64,000 bases of DNA, from NCBI RefSeq assembly GCF_037992945.1, contig NZ_CP150304.1:2235501-2299500 (forward strand), read 5' to 3'. The notes beneath the pieces are model-generated. The model was not told the DNA's origin. It saw nothing but the letters and a program-made list of their open reading frames with translations, and made no database searches. Origin of the DNA: Peribacillus sp. FSL E2-0218. Its GTDB lineage: Bacteria > Bacillota > Bacilli > Bacillales > DSM-1321. Each line of letters starts with the position of its first letter. Within the stretch, counting starts at the first letter, position 1. Made by a program: the position numbers and the translations under genes. Below are positions 25,933 through 34,709 of the stretch, in pieces.

Positions 25933-26100
25933 TTGCGTGAAGTCAATGCATCGGAAGAGGTCGCCAATAGTAAATTTGGACCCTTTACATTTAATGAATT
26001 TTATGTGGTGTTTGTTCGCCATAAAAAATGCTTTAGTTTAACAAGACACCATAAAATGATCAAACTTTTAGAAAACAATATGTACATTAAATACATGTAA
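25933..26100 (+). pseudogene. Probable 5' remnant of an MFS (AAHS-type) aromatic acid transporter
   Basis: TTG 25933 has GAGGTGGG upstream and opens a 55-codon frame. The first 25 residues, REVNASEEVANSKFGPFTFNEF, resemble the start of aromatic acid:H+ symporters (VNV..VVDEAKFGRFHW), but instead of a first transmembrane helix the frame turns into VRHKKCFSLTRHHKM and stops. It looks like a transporter gene cut off shortly after its start at the end of the operon. The match is short, so this is tentative. Confidence 0.4.
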
Positions 26101-26743
26101 ATGATGTGAGAACCATTTAAATTTCAATAGTTCTCACATCTAATCAAGATAATTGGGAATTAATAGTGCTAATGGGTCTAGCCCTTAATGATCCTTGATA
26201 TCACAACGTAAAGAGAACCTTCATAATCACCTTGTCTTTTTGTTCTATTAATATCCCAATTTCTGTTCCTCCAGGGCTGTCCCCCCATCGTCCACATACC
26301 CTTGTTACGTGACTTGATCTCCTCCGGAATATGGATTTTGGGGTTCCATTCTAGGGATTCATTTCTTAATAGTTTCCAAGCATCCGAGGAGTCTGGTACT
26401 CATACACAGTATTCTCACTCGATGAATCAGGAAACATCACTCTCCCAAGTTATCACCCAGAAGTTACGGTGGAAGATGACTCGATTGCTTCAGGAGAAAA
26501 ATTACCAACCAAATCAACTAGAAGATAGAATGAGGCTTTCTTCGCTCCCCACATATTTCGAAAGAGTCGCAAACCAGGAATAAAAGATCAGGTCTTAGTG
26601 AGTGTTTCGTACTTTCCTGAGATCAAAAAATCAGAAAATGGAGAATTGTGTTACAATATATGTGCTTGAAAGCTTTTTTTAAAGGCGACTTTTTATTTTT
26701 TTGCTTTGATTAAACGTTTAATCAAAAAAGGAGGAGAGGAAAC
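26101..26743. other. Intergenic region with hairpin and decayed minus-strand coding-like sequence
   Basis: GATGTGAGAAC (26103-26113) pairs with GTTCTCACATC (26130-26140), an operon-end hairpin without T-tract. From about 26600 down to 26178 the minus strand carries protein-like segments in shifting frames (for example MWTMGGQPWRNRNWDINRTK and GSLYVVISRIIKG ending at TAG 26178), interrupted by stops. I do not recognise the family. A -10-like TACAAT lies at 26652-26657. Confidence 0.35.
26705..26726. promoter_or_regulatory. Perfect 22-bp palindromic operator before the pullulanase gene
   Basis: TTTGATTAAAC followed by its exact complement GTTTAATCAAA, with central CG, ends 17 nt before the GTG start. 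Length, symmetry and AACGTT core are typical of LacI/GalR-family operators; the LacI gene at 30157 is the obvious candidate repressor. Confidence 0.75.
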
Positions 26744-29494
26744 GTGCACAAAAAGAAAGGTTGGTTAAAAGTTGTCTTGCGAATTACGATGATTTTAGTT
26801 CTTAGTTTATCACCCTTGCTAACTTGGACAGGTACTTCCCCAAGTTATGCAGAAGGCGCATTATTGTCAGAAATACCTGACGATCATGTGCGTGTTCATT
26901 ACAAACGCTTAGACGGGAATTATGAGGGGTGGGGCTTGCACTTGTGGAATCAGGATCCTAGCAGCCCGGCAATTGAATCGGACAGCGATTTCAGTTCTCC
27001 AGTCCTATTTGATGAAACATCCGAGTGGGGGAGATATGTGGACATCCCTGTCATCGATATTAAAAATGGGCTGAATTTTATCGTACACAAAGGAGACCAG
27101 AAAGATACGTCAAACGACCGGAGTTTTCCTGCCACAGGGGAACGAGAATTCTGGATTGTCCAAGGAGATACAAATGTATACTTAGATGAACCATATGTAA
27201 GTACAAGTGTAAAAATGGCAAAAATCACAAGTGATCGAGAAATAATTGCCAAGCTCAGTCAGGAGGTCGAAGATGCCAAAATCTCGGATTTCACTTTAGT
27301 TCGTGCGGATGGAAAAGTGATTCCACTGGTTTCACAACGAGCTGAAGGGCAGGCAGTAACCTTAACAACATCCAAAAAGCTAGACTTAACTCAGACCCAT
27401 ACATTGAAGTACCAAGAAACATCCACTAACGTGAAAGTGGACTGGAAGCTTATTGATAAAAAGTTTGCTTACGATGATGAATTGGGAGCTATCCCCCACC
27501 AAGACGGCACAGCCACACTGAAACTCTGGTCACCAATCGTAGCCAATGTGGAAGTCGTTCTTTATGATAAGGATGACCAGTATAAAGTGATTAAAGACGA
27601 TATCGCTATGGAAAAAGGGAAGAATGGCGTATGGGAGATCACATTAGATCAACGCAATACAGGGATAAAAGATTTAAAAGGTTATTTTTATCAATACAAA
27701 ATTGAAGCCTACGGTGAAGAAAAACTGGCGCTGGATCCTTATGCAAAATCAATGGCAGCATCCAATAATGAAGACAATGATGAGGTAGGAAAAGCCGCGA
27801 TTGTTGATCCGTCATCCATTGGACCAAAACTGGATTTTGCTAAAATCAAAGGATTTGAAAAACGGGAAGATGCGATCATTTGGGAAGCACATGTGCGTGA
27901 TTTCACTTCAGACCCAAGCATAGAAGGCGAATTAGACTCCCAATTTGGTACCTTCAATGCCTTTGTTGAGAAATTAGATTACTTGAAAGAGCTTGGGGTT
28001 ACACATATACAGTTGCTTCCAGTGATGAAATATTATTTCGGTGATGAACTGGACAGCAGTACCCGAGAGATGGAGTATTCAGCCCAGGACAACAATTACA
28101 ACTGGGGCTATGACCCACATTCGTATTTTGCTCTATCCGGAATGTATTCAGAACGTCCGCAAGATCCTGAAGAGCGGATCGCTGAATTTAAGCACCTAAT
28201 AAAAGAAATCCATAAGCGTAAAATGGGTGTAATTTTGGATGTTGTCTATAATCACACAGCCAAAGTAAGTATCCTTGAAGACCTAGTTCCAGGTTATTAC
28301 CACTTTATGGATGAAGAAGGGGACGTGAAGGTCGGTTATGGCGGTGGAAAAGTGGGAACCACCCATGACATGTCGCGCAAGTTGATGATCGACTCCATCA
28401 AATACTGGGTAGATGAGTTCAAGGTGGATGGCTTTCGTTTCGACTTGATGGGCGACCTCGATGCCAAAAGTGTGCAGATGGCTTACGAGGAAGCGAAAGC
28501 GCTGAACCCGGATATATTAATGTTAGGGGAAGGCTGGCGCACCTTTGTCGGTGATGGCAGTTCAGGTGAAAGCGTTACTCCAGCAGATCAGGATTGGATG
28601 GACGAAACCAATGGAGCTGCTGTCTTTTCTGATGAAATCCGTAATGAATTGAAATCAGGATACGGTAGTGAAGGTGAGCCTCGTTTTATTACAGGCGGTG
28701 CAAGAGACGTCCAAACCATTTTCAATAATATCAAAGGACAGCCTGGAAATGTGTCAGAAGATGACCCTGGTGATGTCGTGCAGTACATTGCTGCTCATGA
28801 TAATCTCACATTACATGATGTGATCGCCCAGTCAATTCAAAAAGATCCAGCCAAGCACGAGGAAGAAATCCAAAAGCGTATTAGAATCGGGAATTCCATG
28901 GTATTAACAAGTCAAGGTATCTCCTTCCTTCACGCAGGTCAAGAATATGGAATTACCAAACAGTGGAAAGATAAAGAGAAGCCAGAGGCGAAGTACACAT
29001 ACATGACTGATGAAAATGGAAAACCGTTTGAAAACCCTTATTTCATTCACGATTCCTACGATTCTACGGATGTAATCAACCAATTCGATTGGGAGGCTGT
29101 AACAAATGATACGATTCATAAGGAAACAATGGAATATACAAAAGGGTTAATTGAGCTGAGAAAATCGACCAATGCGTTCCGATTGGGTTCTCGCTCTCTC
29201 GTGGATTCTAATGTAACGATGATTGCCGCACCTGAGATTGAAGAGACCGATCTGGTCCTGGCCTATAAAAGTATTTCCACAGGAAAAAAAGGAAAAGATA
29301 CCTATTATGTGTTCATCAACGCCGATGAGAAACAGAGATCGCTTACACTAGATGTAGATTTAAGAAAAGGTAAGGTACTTGTCGATGATGATGAAGCGGG
29401 CCGGAAGCAAGTCAAGAAAGTATCGGGCTTGACGGTGAATAAAAACCAAATCACCATCGATCCTTTAACAACGGTCGTGATTAAGCAGAAATAA
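26744..29494 (+). CDS. pulA: Secreted type I pullulanase (GH13)
   Basis: 916 aa. Signal peptide (KKKGW, hydrophobic core, cleavage after PSYA about residue 36), CBM41-like alpha-glucan-binding domain (about 45-145), further beta domains, CBM48 (about 245-340), then the GH13 catalytic barrel: YNWGYDP (about 453), DVVYNH (about 498), GFRFDLMG with nucleophile Asp (about 565), LGEGW with acid/base Glu (about 596) and AAHDN (about 682). It cleaves alpha-1,6 bonds of pullulan and limit dextrins outside the cell. GTG start with GGAGGAGAGG upstream. No LPxTG or lipobox, so it is released. Confidence 0.95.
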   Translation: MHKKKGWLKVVLRITMILVLSLSPLLTWTGTSPSYAEGALLSEIPDDHVRVHYKRLDGNYEGWGLHLWNQDPSSPAIESDSDFSSPVLFDETSEWGRYVDIPVIDIKNGLNFIVHKGDQKDTSNDRSFPATGEREFWIVQGDTNVYLDEPYVSTSVKMAKITSDREIIAKLSQEVEDAKISDFTLVRADGKVIPLVSQRAEGQAVTLTTSKKLDLTQTHTLKYQETSTNVKVDWKLIDKKFAYDDELGAIPHQDGTATLKLWSPIVANVEVVLYDKDDQYKVIKDDIAMEKGKNGVWEITLDQRNTGIKDLKGYFYQYKIEAYGEEKLALDPYAKSMAASNNEDNDEVGKAAIVDPSSIGPKLDFAKIKGFEKREDAIIWEAHVRDFTSDPSIEGELDSQFGTFNAFVEKLDYLKELGVTHIQLLPVMKYYFGDELDSSTREMEYSAQDNNYNWGYDPHSYFALSGMYSERPQDPEERIAEFKHLIKEIHKRKMGVILDVVYNHTAKVSILEDLVPGYYHFMDEEGDVKVGYGGGKVGTTHDMSRKLMIDSIKYWVDEFKVDGFRFDLMGDLDAKSVQMAYEEAKALNPDILMLGEGWRTFVGDGSSGESVTPADQDWMDETNGAAVFSDEIRNELKSGYGSEGEPRFITGGARDVQTIFNNIKGQPGNVSEDDPGDVVQYIAAHDNLTLHDVIAQSIQKDPAKHEEEIQKRIRIGNSMVLTSQGISFLHAGQEYGITKQWKDKEKPEAKYTYMTDENGKPFENPYFIHDSYDSTDVINQFDWEAVTNDTIHKETMEYTKGLIELRKSTNAFRLGSRSLVDSNVTMIAAPEIEETDLVLAYKSISTGKKGKDTYYVFINADEKQRSLTLDVDLRKGKVLVDDDEAGRKQVKKVSGLTVNKNQITIDPLTTVVIKQK

Positions 29495-29537
29495 GTGAAA
29501 TGAACCCAAAAAGTTAGAATAGTTAGGCAACCATGAG

Positions 29538-29575
29538 GGCATGAAACCGGAAATCTTCCGGACTCATGCCTTTTT
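29538..29575 (+). terminator. Hairpin terminator inside the IS relic end
   Basis: GGCATGA (29538-29544) with TCATGCC (29564-29570) and inner CCGGAA/TTCCGG, then TTTTT. It belongs to the IS end but, read on the plus strand, would terminate pulA transcripts. Confidence 0.75.
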
Positions 29576-29588
29576 ATTTCACTTTAAT

Positions 29589-29861
29589 TCACTGATGATT
29601 GTAATAATGTATGTAATTTTCCAGTTTTTCTTTGGAATGCTCCATAAAATTCTGTAAATAAAGTAATTCAGATTTTAATAAGCCGAAGAAGTTTTCCATC
29701 ACAGTGATGTCGAGACAATTTCCCTTCCGAGACATACATTGTGTAATCCCGTATGTCTTCAAGGTATGTGAATTTGATTTCATCTGGTAATGCCAGACTT
29801 GATCCGAATGAAGGATGCGTGAATCTTCCAATTCCAATCGCATAAGGACCTGGTCTACCAT
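29589..29861 (-). pseudogene. IS3-family transposase OrfB, C-terminal fragment
   Basis: 90 residues with the end of the DDE integrase core: ILHSDQVWHYQM (second catalytic Asp), ITQCMSRKGNCLDITVMENFFG (third acidic residue Glu) and LKSELLYLQ..YIHYYN. The first catalytic Asp region and the N-terminal half are missing. GW is changed to VW and DN to DI, showing drift. Confidence 0.85.
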
Positions 29862-30156
29862 CTGGGAGACTAAAGGTTAAATTGGACTTGATTGGATATT
29901 GCAGGCGATGATTTCTCCAATTAAATCCAGAGAATACACCAATGGATTTAGCTATCCTTTTAACCCTCTCTGTACCTTGAAAATATCTTTGTACAGCTTG
30001 TATTTAATGTTGTGGTGTGAATTTGGCCATAAAGAAACTGCACCTCCAATAGATAGACGTTTTTTTCTAACAATTGGGGTGCAGATCAGATACCTGCCTG
30101 CGTTTTTTTGAAAATTATGGTACGATTTGTTTATTAATAAGTCGGAGGGGTGGAAG

Positions 30157-31194
30157 ATGCTTCAGGAAAATATCAACATTAAATTCATCGCGGAGAAGGC
30201 GAATGTTTCCATCGCTACCGTATCAAACGTGATCAATTCCAAGGGCAGGGTATCAGTGGAAACAGCCCTTCGTGTGAAAGAGGTCATCGACAGTTATCAA
30301 TATAGCGGGAACCTGGCTGCCAAAAATCTTCGGACAAGGAAGTCCTACCTATTTGGAGTGGTCGTTTCTCTTTTACAGCCGGAAGGTAGGATTAAGAATA
30401 ACCTGTTTTATTGGGAGTTGGTCTCAGGGATTGAATCAAAGGCAAGGGAAAAATCATTTGATATTGTCCTTAAGGGAATCGAATCCCCCGAAGAACTGAC
30501 AACCTTTATAACTCAAAGGAACCTGGATGGACTGATTCTTGTAGGTGCGAAATCGGATTCGCCAGTTGTAGCAAAAGTGAAAGAGCTGGATCTTCCGATT
30601 GTGTTTTTGGACAGCTACTTGGATGAGTCGGCTCCTTTTCAAGTAGGGATTGATGACGCATTCGGCGGACGCGTCGCAACCGAGCATTTGTTATCACTTG
30701 GTCATCAGCGCATAGCCCTCATCACTGGGGACTTGGAGCCGGACTCTGTGAACGGACGGCGGTTTCGTGGATACCGATCTGCGCTTCAGGAAAATCGCAG
30801 CTTTGACCAAAATCTCATATTCGAATCAGACACGTCCGCTCAAGGCGGTTTTGAAGCGACTGAAAAGATAATAACAGAAACAAATGCCACTGCCATCCTT
30901 TCTTTTTCAGACGTGTCCGCCTTAGGGGTGTACAAATGCCTGAACGAAAAAGGTTGTAAAATTCCTGACGATTATTCTGTAGTAGGGTTTGATGGATCTT
31001 ACTTTTCTACTTTTATGACGCCGACTTTAGCAACAGTCAAACAGGATGTAGGGGAAAAAGGTGAAAAAGCCGTAGATTTACTCTTTTTACAAATAGAAGA
31101 TGCAAATCGTCTCAAACAACAATCGCGAATTTCGCTACCTGTTACATTTATGGTAGGGAGTAGCACAGCTCCTCCTAGATCAACACGCCGCTGA
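30157..31194 (+). CDS. LacI-family transcriptional regulator
   Basis: 345 aa: LacI HTH (about 5-30, FIAEKANVSIATVSNVIN, hinge to about 60) and a periplasmic-binding-protein-like effector domain. ATG 30157 is placed by GGAGGGG (30142-30150); the frame opens at 30127 without a site. It is downstream of the pullulanase gene, which has a LacI-type operator, so repression of pulA with release by maltodextrin-like sugars is the likely job. The IS relic separates the two genes. Confidence 0.9.
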   Translation: MLQENINIKFIAEKANVSIATVSNVINSKGRVSVETALRVKEVIDSYQYSGNLAAKNLRTRKSYLFGVVVSLLQPEGRIKNNLFYWELVSGIESKAREKSFDIVLKGIESPEELTTFITQRNLDGLILVGAKSDSPVVAKVKELDLPIVFLDSYLDESAPFQVGIDDAFGGRVATEHLLSLGHQRIALITGDLEPDSVNGRRFRGYRSALQENRSFDQNLIFESDTSAQGGFEATEKIITETNATAILSFSDVSALGVYKCLNEKGCKIPDDYSVVGFDGSYFSTFMTPTLATVKQDVGEKGEKAVDLLFLQIEDANRLKQQSRISLPVTFMVGSSTAPPRSTRR

Positions 31195-31682
31195 TCTGTT
31201 GGAGGGGCCCTATCTTATCCGCTTTGATTCCTTTTCCATGAGCTCTAAAAAAAAATCAGCAATAAGGCTGGATGTTGCCATACCTCTTTATTTCATGATA
31301 ATCAAGGAAATTGACAAAAACGGCCACCACCGAGGAAATGATTGATACACAGATTGATTTAAGAAGAAACTACAAAAATCGTGTCATGAAAAAATGAAGC
31401 TTTGGAAAGATGATCATATCAAAAATATTGATTAAAGTTAGATGGTGCAAATACACCCAGCAGCTAATAAAGATACTATCGCTAAACCAGCTCCAAAAAT
31501 CATTGAATTAACAAAAATATCTTTAAGTGCCATAATAGTCCAAATTGACGAGTAATCCGCCAACCTTGGCAAACTAGCAATCCAACCTTATAAGGTATCG
31601 GCCAGAAAACTTTTCTAATCTGTTTGACAATTTAATTTATCGTGTTAATATAAAGGCAACTGCATGATATATACAATTTGTA
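31195..31682. other. Intergenic region between LacI gene and TPP riboswitch
   Basis: No clear gene. On the minus strand 31533-31438 is a 31-codon hydrophobic frame (MALKDIFVNSMIFGAG...LLAAGCICTI) without a ribosome-binding site. TCCAAATTGACGAGT at 31539-31553 repeats the copy at 15877-15891. Distally TTGACA and TATAAT-like elements (about 31623-31655) probably form the thi operon promoter. Confidence 0.45.
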
Positions 31683-31793
31683 CCACTAGGGGTGCTTTAT
31701 TGGTAAAAGCTATTTTACCTGAGAAGCTGAGATTAAAGTATGACTTTAAGACCCTTAGAACCTGATCTGGTTTATACCAGCGTAGGGAAGTGG
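31683..31793 (+). ncRNA. TPP riboswitch (THI element)
   Basis: Starts CCACTAGGGGTGC and closes with GTAGGGAAGTGG (P1 31683-31687 with 31789-31793). The conserved cores CTGAGA (31720-31730 region), ACCCTTAGAACCTGATCTGG and TTATACCAGCGTAGGGAAG are all present. Thiamine pyrophosphate binding should shut off the downstream thiamine operon. Confidence 0.95.
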
Positions 31794-31828
31794 GGGCTGG
31801 AACAATACGTTTTTGTATTATTTCAAGT

Positions 31829-31866
31829 AAAACCACTTTCTTACGTCAAAGAAAGTGGTTTTTTAT
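31829..31866 (+). terminator. TPP-riboswitch terminator
   Basis: AACCACTTTC (31831-31840) pairs with GAAAGTGGTT (31851-31860), then TTTT. CCACTTTC can instead pair with the riboswitch 3' P1 strand GGAAGTGG (31786-31793), giving an antiterminator when TPP is absent. Confidence 0.88.
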
Positions 31867-31934
31867 TTGCCAAAAAAAAGGAGGTTCTTTCACGGTTCAG
31901 TCTTTAAAAAAATAAAAATTTGGAGGAAATGATG

Positions 31935-32618
31935 ATGAAGTTTTCAGAGGAAATTCGGCAGGAAGTGGATCATATTTGGGAAGCGAGTTTTAATCACCCA
32001 TTTGTTAAAGGAATAGGTGATGGTACATTACGTTTGGAATGTTTTCGTTTTTATGTTTTGCAAGATGCTTATTATTTATCACATTTTGCTAGAGTTCAAG
32101 CATTAGGGGCAGTCAAAGCTCCAGATTTACATACAACCAGCAGGCTTGCCGGCCATGCACAAGGTACATATGAAGCGGAGTTGAAGCTTCATGAGAATTT
32201 TTCTGAGAGATTAGGAATCACAAAAGAAGAAAGGGATGATTTCAAGCCTGCACCGACTGCTTATGCCTATACTTCCCATATGTATCGTGCGGCTTATTCG
32301 GGACATTTAGGAGATGTTATTGCAGCGATCCTGCCGTGTTATTGGCTGTATTATGAAATAGGTGAAAAGCTGCAGGGGTGCATACCCGATGAGCCGATTT
32401 ATCAAGAATGGATAGCGGCGTACGGTGGAGAGTGGTTCCGCACCTTGGTGGAAGAACAAATTGCGAGGCTTGATGAGATTGCTGAAAAAGTAACGGATGC
32501 AGATAGAGAACGGATGAAAGAGCATTTTATCCTTAGCAGCCAGTATGAATATTCATTTTGGGAAATGGCTTACGATTTGGAAACATGGCCGGTGCATAAG
32601 GAAACACTAGAAGTGTAA
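31935..32618 (+). CDS. tenA: Aminopyrimidine aminohydrolase / thiaminase II (TenA)
   Basis: 227 aa, TenA family: hydrolyses 4-amino-5-aminomethyl-2-methylpyrimidine to HMP for thiamine salvage. Nucleophile Cys in LPCYWLYYEIG (about 134) and conserved Glu in YEYSFWEMAYD (about 208) are present. Of three in-frame ATGs (31929, 31932, 31935) the last fits GGAGG (31922-31926) and the family N-terminus. First gene behind the TPP riboswitch. Confidence 0.93.
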   Translation: MKFSEEIRQEVDHIWEASFNHPFVKGIGDGTLRLECFRFYVLQDAYYLSHFARVQALGAVKAPDLHTTSRLAGHAQGTYEAELKLHENFSERLGITKEERDDFKPAPTAYAYTSHMYRAAYSGHLGDVIAAILPCYWLYYEIGEKLQGCIPDEPIYQEWIAAYGGEWFRTLVEEQIARLDEIAEKVTDADRERMKEHFILSSQYEYSFWEMAYDLETWPVHKETLEV

Positions 32619-32633
32619 AGGAGATTAATAACC

Positions 32634-33218
32634 ATGAAAAAAGGGTTGAAATTAACGGATGTTTTAGTCACGATCGTGATTGCTGTAGCATTTGGGATCA
32701 TCTATATCCTCTGGGGTTCGATTTATTATTTCGCTAAACCATTGGGGTTACATGTAGATCAACTTATTTATGGAATGTGGTTTATTGCTGGTCCCGTAGC
32801 CTTTTTAATTTTACGGAAACCGGGTGTGGCACTTCTGGCGGAGATAGCTGCAGCTTCCGGTGAATTCTTTCTAGGTTCGCCATGGGGGCTGACCGTCCTC
32901 TTATATGGGGTCGTGCAAGGGTTGTTCGCGGAGCTGGTGTTCATGGTGTTCAGATATAAAAAATTCAATATGTCAGTGGCTGTATTAGCGGCGATCGCTT
33001 CTTGTTTGGGTTCAGTCTTCATGGATTTTGCATATGGGGAAATTGGAGCGCTCTCTACCTGGAATCTATCGTTATTCATGATAGCGAGGTTCATAGGTTC
33101 CGTTTTCTTTGCCGGTGTGACTGCTTACTACTTAGTTAAGGTTTTAGAAACAACAGGGGTAACGAATCTTGTACGTCCAGTTTCTAGTAAAGATTATGCA
33201 GAGCTGGATCAAAAGTAG
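32634..33218 (+). CDS. ykoE: ECF transporter substrate-binding membrane protein YkoE (HMP/thiamine)
   Basis: 194 aa, five to six hydrophobic segments, YkoE family: the S component of an energy-coupling-factor transporter for hydroxymethylpyrimidine or thiamine. It is followed directly by the ATPase (YkoD) and transmembrane coupling protein (YkoC), as in B. subtilis ykoFEDC, but ykoF is not present in this operon. AAGGAG precedes ATG 32634. Confidence 0.9.
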   Translation: MKKGLKLTDVLVTIVIAVAFGIIYILWGSIYYFAKPLGLHVDQLIYGMWFIAGPVAFLILRKPGVALLAEIAAASGEFFLGSPWGLTVLLYGVVQGLFAELVFMVFRYKKFNMSVAVLAAIASCLGSVFMDFAYGEIGALSTWNLSLFMIARFIGSVFFAGVTAYYLVKVLETTGVTNLVRPVSSKDYAELDQK

Positions 33219-33230
33219 AGGTTGATGTGT

Positions 33231-34709
33231 ATGGAACAAATCGTTTCTGTTGAGAAGTTAAGAATGAAATTTCCTGGTGATGAGTCCATGATCTTCAAGG
33301 ATCTATCGATCTCATTTGGGAAAGGTGAAAAAGTGTTATTGTTGGGACCATCAGGATGTGGAAAGTCGACCCTTTTACAAGTGTTAAGTGGATTGATTCC
33401 GAATTCCATTGAAGTGCCGTTGAAAGCGGGAAAATTGAAGTGTCCTTCCTCATGGGGATATGTTTTTCAAGATCCTGATAGTCAGTTTTGCATGCCATTT
33501 GCCGATGAGGAAGTTGCTTTCGTTCTCGAGAATCTTTCCGTCCCTAAGCAAGAAATGAAAGAGAAGATCCAACATCACCTTCATCAAGTTGGATTGAACT
33601 TAAGAGCTATTCATACAAGTATTGATACATTATCAGGCGGCATGAAACAGCGTCTGGCAATCGCTTCAGTACTGGCCCTTGAACCAGAAGTTCTGTTTTT
33701 AGATGAACCGACTGCCATGCTCGATCCGGAAGGAACAAAAGAAATGTGGGAATTATTGAAGGAAGTCGGTAGAGGTAAAACGGTTATTGTAGTGGAACAT
33801 AAAACTGACCATGTTTTAGAATTCATTGATCGAATCGTGCTTTTTAATGATGAAGGTCAAATTATTGCTGATGGCCCAAAAGACACCATTCTTTCACGGT
33901 ATAAAAATGAAATGAAAGAACATGGGATATGGTTCCCTGGTGTTTGGGATGAGTATGTTAAGAATCATGCACCTGTTCGTAAACAACCACTCACGGATGA
34001 TGTTCCTCTTATGCAAGTCCGAGATTTTAGCGGTTTTCGGAATAAAGAAGAGAAAATCAAGGTTGATGAGCTCGAGGTCACTTCAGGGGAATGGATTGTA
34101 ATCAGGGGAGAAAATGGAGCGGGTAAGAGTACTCTTTTGCATGCACTGATGCAATTCATTAAAACGAGTGGTATCTATGATTTAATGGGGACCTCCATTA
34201 AAAGAGTGAAAAACCCAATTGATCATATGACGTTTGTGTTTCAAAATCCTGAGTTTCAGTTCGTTGCAAATACGGTATATGAAGAAATTGCTTATTCATT
34301 GCGGATAGATAAAAGGCCGCAACAAGAAATAGATGAGAGAGTCCGTTCATTGCTTAAAGTGTTCCGCCTTGAGGCACATCGGGATAAACATCCATTTCAA
34401 TTATCAATGGGTCAAAAACGTCGCTTAAGTGTAGCCGCTTCAATCGTTAAAGACAAGAAAATCATTCTCTTGGATGAGCCTACCTTTGGTCAAGATTCGA
34501 AGAATACCTTTGCTCTACTGGAATGGCTTGAGGTATATCGAAGCCGCGGCGTAACCGTAATCATGGTTACGCATGACGATCATATTTCAAAAAACTTCGC
34601 AACGAGGATCTTGACGGTTCAGGATGGGAACGTAATAAGTGATGAAAAAGTCATCCAGCCAGGATGTATGGAAACCGAAGTTTCTCAATATAAAAGGAGT
34701 GTCATGTAG
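33231..34709 (+). CDS. ykoD: ECF transporter ATPase YkoD (two fused ABC domains)
   Basis: 492 aa with two ABC nucleotide-binding domains in tandem. First: Walker A GPSGCGKST (about 40), signature LSGGMKQRL, Walker B VLFLDEP. Second: Walker A GENGAGKST (about 295), signature LSMGQKRRL, Walker B IILLDEP. It energises YkoE/YkoC uptake of thiamine precursor. ATG 33231 is taken over TTG 33222/ATG 33225 because AGAGGT (33217-33222) then has normal spacing. It ends abutting ykoC. Confidence 0.92.
   Translation: MEQIVSVEKLRMKFPGDESMIFKDLSISFGKGEKVLLLGPSGCGKSTLLQVLSGLIPNSIEVPLKAGKLKCPSSWGYVFQDPDSQFCMPFADEEVAFVLENLSVPKQEMKEKIQHHLHQVGLNLRAIHTSIDTLSGGMKQRLAIASVLALEPEVLFLDEPTAMLDPEGTKEMWELLKEVGRGKTVIVVEHKTDHVLEFIDRIVLFNDEGQIIADGPKDTILSRYKNEMKEHGIWFPGVWDEYVKNHAPVRKQPLTDDVPLMQVRDFSGFRNKEEKIKVDELEVTSGEWIVIRGENGAGKSTLLHALMQFIKTSGIYDLMGTSIKRVKNPIDHMTFVFQNPEFQFVANTVYEEIAYSLRIDKRPQQEIDERVRSLLKVFRLEAHRDKHPFQLSMGQKRRLSVAASIVKDKKIILLDEPTFGQDSKNTFALLEWLEVYRSRGVTVIMVTHDDHISKNFATRILTVQDGNVISDEKVIQPGCMETEVSQYKRSVM

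Larger units (their letters stand above)
29501..30083 (-). mobile_element. Internally deleted IS3-family (IS150-type) insertion sequence relic
   Basis: Terminal inverted repeats TGAACCCAAAAAGTTAGA (29501-29518) and TCTAACAATTGGGGTGCA (30066-30083) match at 14 of 18 positions. Inside, on the minus strand, an OrfA start (MAKFTPQH, then a stop, then IQAVQRY..IAKSIGV; from 30030) is joined to the OrfB C-terminal part. The element is 583 bp against a usual 1.4-1.6 kb, so it is dead. No target duplication is evident at the ends. Confidence 0.8.

Noticed and set aside
26302..26583. Plus-strand frame of 93 codons between the catabolic operon and pulA
   Set aside because: No ribosome-binding site and protein composition looks random; the opposite strand carries the more protein-like (but broken) sequence.
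29899..30111. Plus-strand 70-codon frame inside the IS relic
   Set aside because: Antisense of the OrfA fragment and IS end; explained by the mobile element.
31438..31533. 31-codon hydrophobic minus-strand frame resembling a small membrane peptide
   Set aside because: No ribosome-binding site or terminator and no recognised family; noted only in the intergenic description.
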